37,006 nucleotides of DNA, from assembly GCA_031272705.1 (NCBI GenBank), contig JAISTG010000008.1:1-37006 (forward strand), given 5' to 3'. This document shows positions 35,901-37,006 of the stretch, in pieces. A program made the position numbers and the translations under genes. The notes under the pieces are model-generated. The model ran no database searches and was not told the origin of the DNA. It was given only the letters and a program-made list of their open reading frames with translations. Position 1 is the first letter of the stretch; each line of letters starts with the position of its first letter. Source of the DNA: Bacteroidales bacterium. Its GTDB lineage: Bacteria; Bacteroidota; Bacteroidia; Bacteroidales; P3.

Positions 35901-36021
35901 GTACTCAGGCGGTCGTCATACCTTAAAACTTGACAACATTAAACTGCCTCAGGGTATATACTTCTATACAATGGAGTTTGAGGAAAATAAACTTACAAGG
36001 AAAATGTTGATAACAAGGTAA
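23923..36021 (+). CDS. giant multidomain T9SS-secreted surface protein (4032 residues)
   Basis: Exported, probably cell-surface protein of about 440 kDa. Order of parts: signal peptide 1-21 (KKAVLLSSICVMFALVTFG); a jelly-roll/MAM-like domain to about 220; beta-sandwich regions to 700; a right-handed beta-helix region about 705-1190 ending NAGAYEQDSLEKD; a CARDB-like unit; a lamin-tail-like region about 1403-1570 (VKISEIQITK, FEISNLGNGPIDLTGYKFTC); more CARDB-like units (DVVIKNYGNDPITSVDINWS); a second beta-helix about 1953-2385 ending TIGAYEYSFPEKD; further units; a GEVED domain with AYIDWNRDGEF (3080-3090) and GEVEDYL (3157-3163); a second MAM-like part about 3290-3490; CARDB-like units; and a T9SS type A sorting domain 3949-4032 (EQNTPNPLNDATEIDFVLP to LTRKMLITR). 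The two helix-plus-CARDB blocks look like an internal duplication. Adhesion or matrix building is inferred; no catalytic domain was recognised. It is a single-gene unit with a strong terminator. Confidence 0.93.
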   Translation: MKKAVLLSSICVMFALVTFGQGTQTFLKDSMDFETLSMPYNGWTTTGTCVIQTGVYGYGGGNRSLRMVPGTQPDTLKSPAYSLGQGKYARLEFSHIPMLANATVGGKILVRICENGVWNVQPRDLIYGSTATTNPTCYDRAYGDNVGTASFSNTNRFFAACYYAVQNVTPDNSYWKNEVFMITPDLIGPSVDSIQIMFVIPTSTGSWSGWYLDDIRLYAATYASTPVKIPNLRNIVYPENYTHPNCSDNLIRVKVDPGLSAVGNVTLFYQIGSEAVQSVAMNLSTDPGVEASTYEAYIPFVGFGIDIRWRLEATNTRGDLTRFPYCFGQWNVFKNVRPFVNTSPLSTENLANNDYVFSKAGISTRGTQMRYSAAELTSKGYTPGIIKYISFNVTEKPQNSGIVTIGEFRVRMFSVDPTYVNISEYGGVPMTENNPIYVSTNSLVAGGSGTYQISNLGWNKIRLTTPFIWDGVSDIVIQVIYNNPSTFGGSVKIQTYSTSEASRYKTRMIDASTNQLFWDKFVTSPQQITFATSVSVKPNIILGFADCLFGIDAAMSNVLTNPNTALNNPKLYKVDAGTDNLFTAWVRNDGFLELPSGATKWNRKHTNATSWETANGTAFANFASGVSPIDTLISIDNDTTFHPSDSVSLAGNINFPNEGYYYIKFWTEILPPDIDYNQRNDTAHRINYPNFANIDTFEVVSCLSGGMTGTYSIGTSAGAVKSFKTFEEAFRMLKICGVAGPVTINVDAMTGDQYYTDILRFPVNVQGASATNTITFKGTSPSNPTKMMANSGGSASYNLDSCSHLRFENFLFQPAREYSQGAATVFNLSGETSDIKFKKCKFMKFTPASSFDSCYRADINSLINVSAANDITIDSCTFAFPVINAIDIKGMSSSQLSSGITISNSLFENGQVFSGTGDTLTTESAIFATYTSGLNIIKDTFKTAILPEVTSTIYTVRIENSKTFDVSKNTFRLENVSGIALKDIIDDDAAEIYKVSNNEISIYNNILSTIGSGVTVCGINFLSGHKTYIAHNNMWIRDNVIDQYPAIGVRIGEDQQTIDSIGFINNVIVSEGGSMDNGSRTGVAVWLKTEENAVLNFKNNIYYKLNPPVTDPPVDNSSDLLFKYGVFMPSLSSWGLYTGEINSFYTENPFFNSWNDLKTNNPLLVDFGTDLLSLIPDDKNGVLRDITPNAGAYEQDSLEKDIVLLDTYIKGKGVFTQGDTSTWTACDFANDSITIKYMNIGNTPFASGNVTLRYRVGTINPANGNVIYGTAIQKPINYAVMPGVMYEETLPPYNFANTVLNTTQRRVVQTYSTCATDYFKPNDTIIINVISKGQDAKPTDKTVTVPYGPTTLLTANEYPNDSIYWFLHESDQNYVLKSHQYQTGILYGDTAFYFSKKTEQPNVKISEIQITKTVGSQGITSPIPIYISNALGNQAFEISNLGNGPIDLTGYKFTCYINSSSNNDTLKTPKQRYVFPNNYILPANSSVVLVAVNANTVLPNGALALGSTSAWNVTATQKIGYILRKNDTDSTIIDAVAINGGIFMNTLNVPSSIWQHVDTININNSPAYAGISRINVTAPNGTGWRLSTNSNPMTIGTYDDILTTMYDNGCYGYKAKYTVIVSPLPERDPCMQDVSIVGQSDDSICNLGNEHIQVTLLNTGTLPITNPIPITCMLYSGTNFTTPIQTITDSYTGGIASGGASINYVLSNTLNLSAHTATTNYTIKAFVNYTGDIHNWNDTATTSIVSLVTPYAPSITSPVTIPYGTPATLSTSTATTLSYVAWYDDNMVLIDTGNTYITPNIYETTSFYVSAIKNGVNGCESDRIEVVVIPSPIPDCDVAIKNFSSPFDEHVQSNVSEPIDVVIKNYGNDPITSVDINWSLGGILKTPPPTWTGNLMQGQTDTIHLGDEIFAPGEEKELKAWINNMVCDTIPSNDTLIRNLVACYGNEGSTTNYTIGTSGEDFPSFTAAVAALATAGICGPVIFDVSAETYTENVTIPEIHGTSTKSYVLFRGASGLTPTLTAASGTVLTFNNASHIRFNNLNIVNSMPSNYAGVNVTNSVEINNSDSIKWSNVTFNAPAKTVAYHIKLEGQCNNLFFDTLEFTNGGSCIYNSLSNDYVNNITIRGSIFTNFKSNGLSIQNFNGAKIDHNNFFSLDTVNALNAILLRNGNGEITVSANKVTLRGKGGIKTGLNLKKLSGTNINPTYVYNNVVAIVGDTVNVTSLAYMGIDIDTIYNMNIFYNSIRVFASKNSTASKSLSIGSGESIKIQNNNLENASKGYVYYVKAPGSQVSYSNYNNYRGTSVTGSKFVSWGGTDAATLTDLRALNYQEGNSDSAYNPFRSNTDLTMYYPTSIVGKANVVSAIGTDINNTLRHYINPTIGAYEYSFPEKDWGVTSAYPDRGIVFPINDSVYVEHYAIGLRDSSYTITDEQTGETTTQTEQVEYTMYSQVRIGNFGDNGLNNIPVTIQFSNSPNFETDSICYEEAGTYNIPLASKDIRIYSSSVPMSLPLPDVHTPKNNSRVLAHPLYVRAFTSPMSIDTMPINDSTKRPVGLTTLYSDTTKIYIEPAYDVKVLDIVTTGHIGKKCDLRQDTVVVSIKNTGHFTLMPTNTSNWKMYYQVQGRPPIEESVQWANMDMQDIAPDVTATYTFATRVNLYPQNYDFVNICDSSSIYGTVMDTIYRDTTYNIRAWSRLPLDSVFENDTSKHTLTTTAGYTSYSGWTSITSLADPVAPHAHNDTIYLGTYGHPWADQIQKIPSNTRLIIRWFKDSTNRDSEFNIPQTGTNLVKYQKSQIDSTIKLFHDTTYFLMTQRTDANPACTSKFTPISVIIRDRVPKDLSMEQIIEPYYIDTTYTIPIPLSWVYMTAHDTIKVRLANYGTDTAWGNNDFKLWYSIKPTSPANAPEVLKGEAHFTGFVPPFTNHPTGVTDPNNYVDFAFPYTFPYNTEQDSLNDMSADFSDPSKTYQIKTWLTVANDVIPQNDTISDSIGRTNYFAKLKPRNGTSVYPSISVSDVKSLDISRVRLGVLDNYSVPIGNSYTNYTQTADTAILYKGILDSLYVTVSASTSMTRIEEHDTVDGYVKAYIDWNRDGEFTANERVMALPVKMIAGGDVTVQERIRPYPDLNPNIINGYTRMRVLVWEDKKVGDSASLTPYDSFTKGEVEDYLVQVRTIDSNNAALAWFTLPVEENTETHSDIYVKVRNVGINPLQQGTKIDWSKNGGITWESPYILTNDDLSHLAGVTTSQTDRWHNVKIADYITIDTGLTHFVAYITAPNDESHKNDTANLYTFLFKTPTLPYVTNFDSSAIDNSKSFWAKEPNYKYPSNCWEIGKIIRTTPPITNGKTVFDTAYSPENCLVTDLDQKHPANNVSIIYTPIFNIGVVKPDTLSFMIRRALNSNTSMRVEYKSKNSIWRILGAMNDGYGTNWYNNSAGFITTKTWENASYSLLHLVNEGRISPQDVQFRFVFRSASSTHDGFAIDDFRLGRAKLALDAGATSIKLTPEIPNYGDTIHPVVYVKNLGASPLTNFNIHYIAPELRYPSGDPMIIEQSKEINDTMGIIIAPGDSMQFSMPAVVIGSNTPPRFTIIARANHTNEPLPYRDNDTAKLLVTIAPMLNDMGVQELVYPRGTIAVDENVSVTAKFKNYGVVKQNNIPVAYQLSTIGSPIIRDTIHLNVDLAYGEECTFTFNQTFTAHYGQFNIKVWTELDADTYHSNDTMIHRIGCATSFKDLVADVVMIDDNDPTSFGIQLNFINRSTMPVDNIKVGYYVNDDISTVFSEPYNSGEVLGSSMGYHTFSARLPRQYYSSICGFVHVDGDTIATNDTTCNRYFGYTDVSADAIDVEERDAETCRLQVHITNRGTLGNLNIPVRFHIAVDGQEVHNASYTLDNFVPGQSMPVIMNYLLPRSQNSVYNLKAWIEFPNDINPNNDTTINYNVVRDLDSVGLYDITASGRFILEQNTPNPLNDATEIDFVLPRSGNIYFYIVNNEGKTVHTYRGAYSGGRHTLKLDNIKLPQGIYFYTMEFEENKLTRKMLITR

Positions 36022-36043
36022 ATACTCATCACTTCACAATATC

Positions 36044-36082
36044 AAAAGGAAGAAAAAACATTGGTTTTTCTTCCTTTTTTTG
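36044..36082 (+). terminator. terminator of the giant gene
   Basis: AAAAGGAAGAAAAA (36044-36057) and TTTTTCTTCCTTTT (36065-36078) form a perfect 14-bp stem with a 7-nt loop, followed by more T residues. It starts 22 bp after the stop codon. Confidence 0.85.
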
Positions 36083-36090
36083 TTAATTTT

Positions 36091-36117
36091 GGCTTCATGT
36101 ACAAAAGTTAGGATAAC
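36091..36117 (+). repeat. 28-bp dispersed repeat, copy 2 (left flank of array G)
   Basis: GGCTTCATGTACAAAAGT followed by TAGGATAAC, similar to 22078-22105 including the preceding TTAATTTT. It faces copy 3 at 36696-36723 across array G. Confidence 0.45.
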
Positions 36118-36200
36118 GAATGTCTAAAAGATAAATATATCTACTTTTATAGAAAGGTTTGAATATGAACAAAGAATTTATTTTTTTGTGTTTCAAAGAC

Positions 36201-36599
36201 CGTCCGTAACATTACGAAAGCCATCCGTAACATTATGAAGCCGTTTCATAACACTATGAAAACGTTTCATAACACTATGAAGCCGTTTCATAACACTATG
36301 AAAACGTTTCATAACACTATGAAAACGTTTCATAACACTATGAAAACGTTTCATAACACTATGAAGCCGTTTCATAACACTATGAAGCCGTTTCATAACA
36401 CTATGAAAACGTTTCATAACACTATGAAAACGTTTCATAACATTATGAAAACGTTTCATAACATTATGAAAACGTTTCATAACACTATGAAAACGTTTCA
36501 TAACACTATGAAAACGTTTCATAACACTATGAAGCCGTTTCATAACATTATGAAGTCGTTTCATAACACTATGAAAACGTTTCATAACACTATAAAAAT
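36201..36599. repeat. 21-bp tandem array G, 19 units
   Basis: Nineteen uninterrupted 21-bp units. The two left-end units are diverged (CGTCCGTAACATTACGAAAG and CATCCGTAACATTATGAAG). The next seventeen begin GTTTCATAACAYTATGAA and end AAC, GCC or GTC. Variation is almost confined to those last bases and one C/T position. Both strands stay open over the whole array (MKTFHNT on plus, MKRFHSV on minus), a result of the 7-codon period. It lies between the terminator at 36044 and the promoter at 36758. A CCATAC-CT-GTATGG palindrome follows at about 36602. Confidence 0.97.
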
Positions 36600-36695
36600 C
36601 ATCCATACCTGTATGGAGACCTGCAACGAAGGAAGACAGATAAAAGAAAGTGTTATTATGTTTATTAACGTTTATTTGTCAAGGGCTTATGAAGT

Positions 36696-36723
36696 GTAAT
36701 ATACTCACTTTTGTCCGGTAAGC
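36696..36723 (-). repeat. 28-bp dispersed repeat, copy 3 (right flank of array G)
   Basis: On the minus strand GCTTACCGGACAAAAGTGAG followed by TATATTAC; it matches copy 1 at 24 of 28 positions by eye. It is inverted relative to copy 2. Confidence 0.5.
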
Positions 36724-36757
36724 AGGACTTTCTATTTGAAGGAAAAACAGGATAAAT

Positions 36758-36788
36758 TTTGGTATGTCAAAAAAAAAATATATCTTTG
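36758..36788 (+). promoter_or_regulatory. POT transporter promoter
   Basis: TTTG (36758-36761) and TATCTTTG (36781-36788) are 19 bp apart, with a leader of about 40 nt. Confidence 0.7.
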
Positions 36789-36833
36789 CAGCCTTGAAAT
36801 AAATAAAAGTTAAATTTTTAAAATTAAAAAACT

Positions 36834-37006
36834 ATGTTTAAAAATCATCCAAAAGGTTTAATACCGGCGGCTTTGTCCAATATGGGAGAACGTTTCGGTT
36901 ATTACATTATGAACGCTGTGCTGGTTTTGTTTTTATGTTCCAAGTTTGGCTTGAGCGAAGAAAACAGCACGCTTATTTATTCCTTCTTTTATGCAGGAAT
37001 TTACGT
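36834..37006 (+). CDS. POT family proton-dependent peptide transporter, N-terminal part
   Basis: First 57 codons of an inner-membrane di/tripeptide:H+ symporter, cut by the window end. The start FKNHPKGLIPAALSNMGERF and the following GYYIMNAVLVLFLCSKFGLS form the first transmembrane helix. E19-R20-F21 match the family ExxERF motif, with Asn16 in place of the first Glu, as I recall for Bacteroidota members. It has its own consensus promoter. Peptide uptake fits an amino-acid-fermenting lifestyle suggested by iorB and sdaA. Confidence 0.92.
   Translation, partial: MFKNHPKGLIPAALSNMGERFGYYIMNAVLVLFLCSKFGLSEENSTLIYSFFYAGIY

Noticed and set aside
23923-36021. Non-ribosomal or polyketide megasynthase
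   Set aside because: The giant protein has a signal peptide, beta-rich adhesive-type domains and a T9SS tail, and none of the synthase core motifs.
36201-36599. CRISPR array
   Set aside because: Units are contiguous with no unique spacers, and no cas gene is present.
36193-36699. Long frames on both strands over array G (MKTFHNT and MKRFHSV repeats)
   Set aside because: Both strands are open simply because 21 bp is seven codons and the unit lacks stops; there is no promoter for either frame.

Overview
The window is a chromosomal stretch of a low-GC Bacteroidota bacterium, most likely Bacteroidales. Three things support this. Promoters carry the phylum-specific -7 box TAnnTTTG with TTTG or TTG about 19 bp upstream. 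Two secreted proteins end in type IX secretion (T9SS) type A sorting domains. The gene set (NqrAB, pyrophosphate-type phosphofructokinase, IorB, Bacteroidota-type POT transporter) fits an anaerobic or microaerophilic host- or sediment-associated member. No rRNA, tRNA, CRISPR array or intact insertion sequence was seen.

Layout. 1-146: start of an unidentified minus-strand gene, behind a promoter and a 21-bp repeat array. 811-3904: ahcY and ispH (convergent, no bases between the stops) and a secreted protein. 4095-6850: a leucine-rich-repeat T9SS cargo protein, a 42-bp repeat array in its probable leader, and a HepT/MntA toxin-antitoxin pair. 6851-16421: housekeeping genes (sdaA, a YigZ-family gene, a MATE exporter, tig, iorB, a stand-alone homocysteine methyltransferase module, a lipoprotein, a cyclophilin, rnhB, purQ). 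16601-16819: an orphan coding fragment. 17079-19603: nqrA-nqrB, with no nqrC-F behind them. 19854-21981: a PPi-type phosphofructokinase and an isolated atpG. 22205-23138: a small minus-strand operon of three exported proteins, the last carrying a homopolymer frameshift. 23923-36021: one 4032-codon gene for a giant secreted T9SS protein with two beta-helix regions, a lamin-tail-like region, CARDB-like repeats and a GEVED domain. 36834-end: start of a POT peptide transporter.

The most unusual signal is between the genes. Eight intergenic regions hold arrays of different sequence but the same period of 21 bp (or 42 bp), which is two (or four) turns of B-DNA. They range from 3 to 19 units. Two are folded into perfect inverted repeats with 40-bp arms. 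Four share an AAnTTGATT core and all four lie between divergent promoters. Two lie just downstream of a promoter, inside ATG-started reading frames that encode 7- or 14-residue repeats. The largest array is flanked by imperfect inverted copies of a 28-bp dispersed sequence. I do not recognise this as a named family; Porphyromonas minisatellite-bearing MITEs are the nearest comparison I know.

A second theme is operon fragmentation. nqrAB, iorB, atpG and the homocysteine-binding module all lack their usual partners next door, while convergent neighbours are packed to 0, 2 and 4 bp. Rearrangement at intergenic repeats could explain both, but that is inference.
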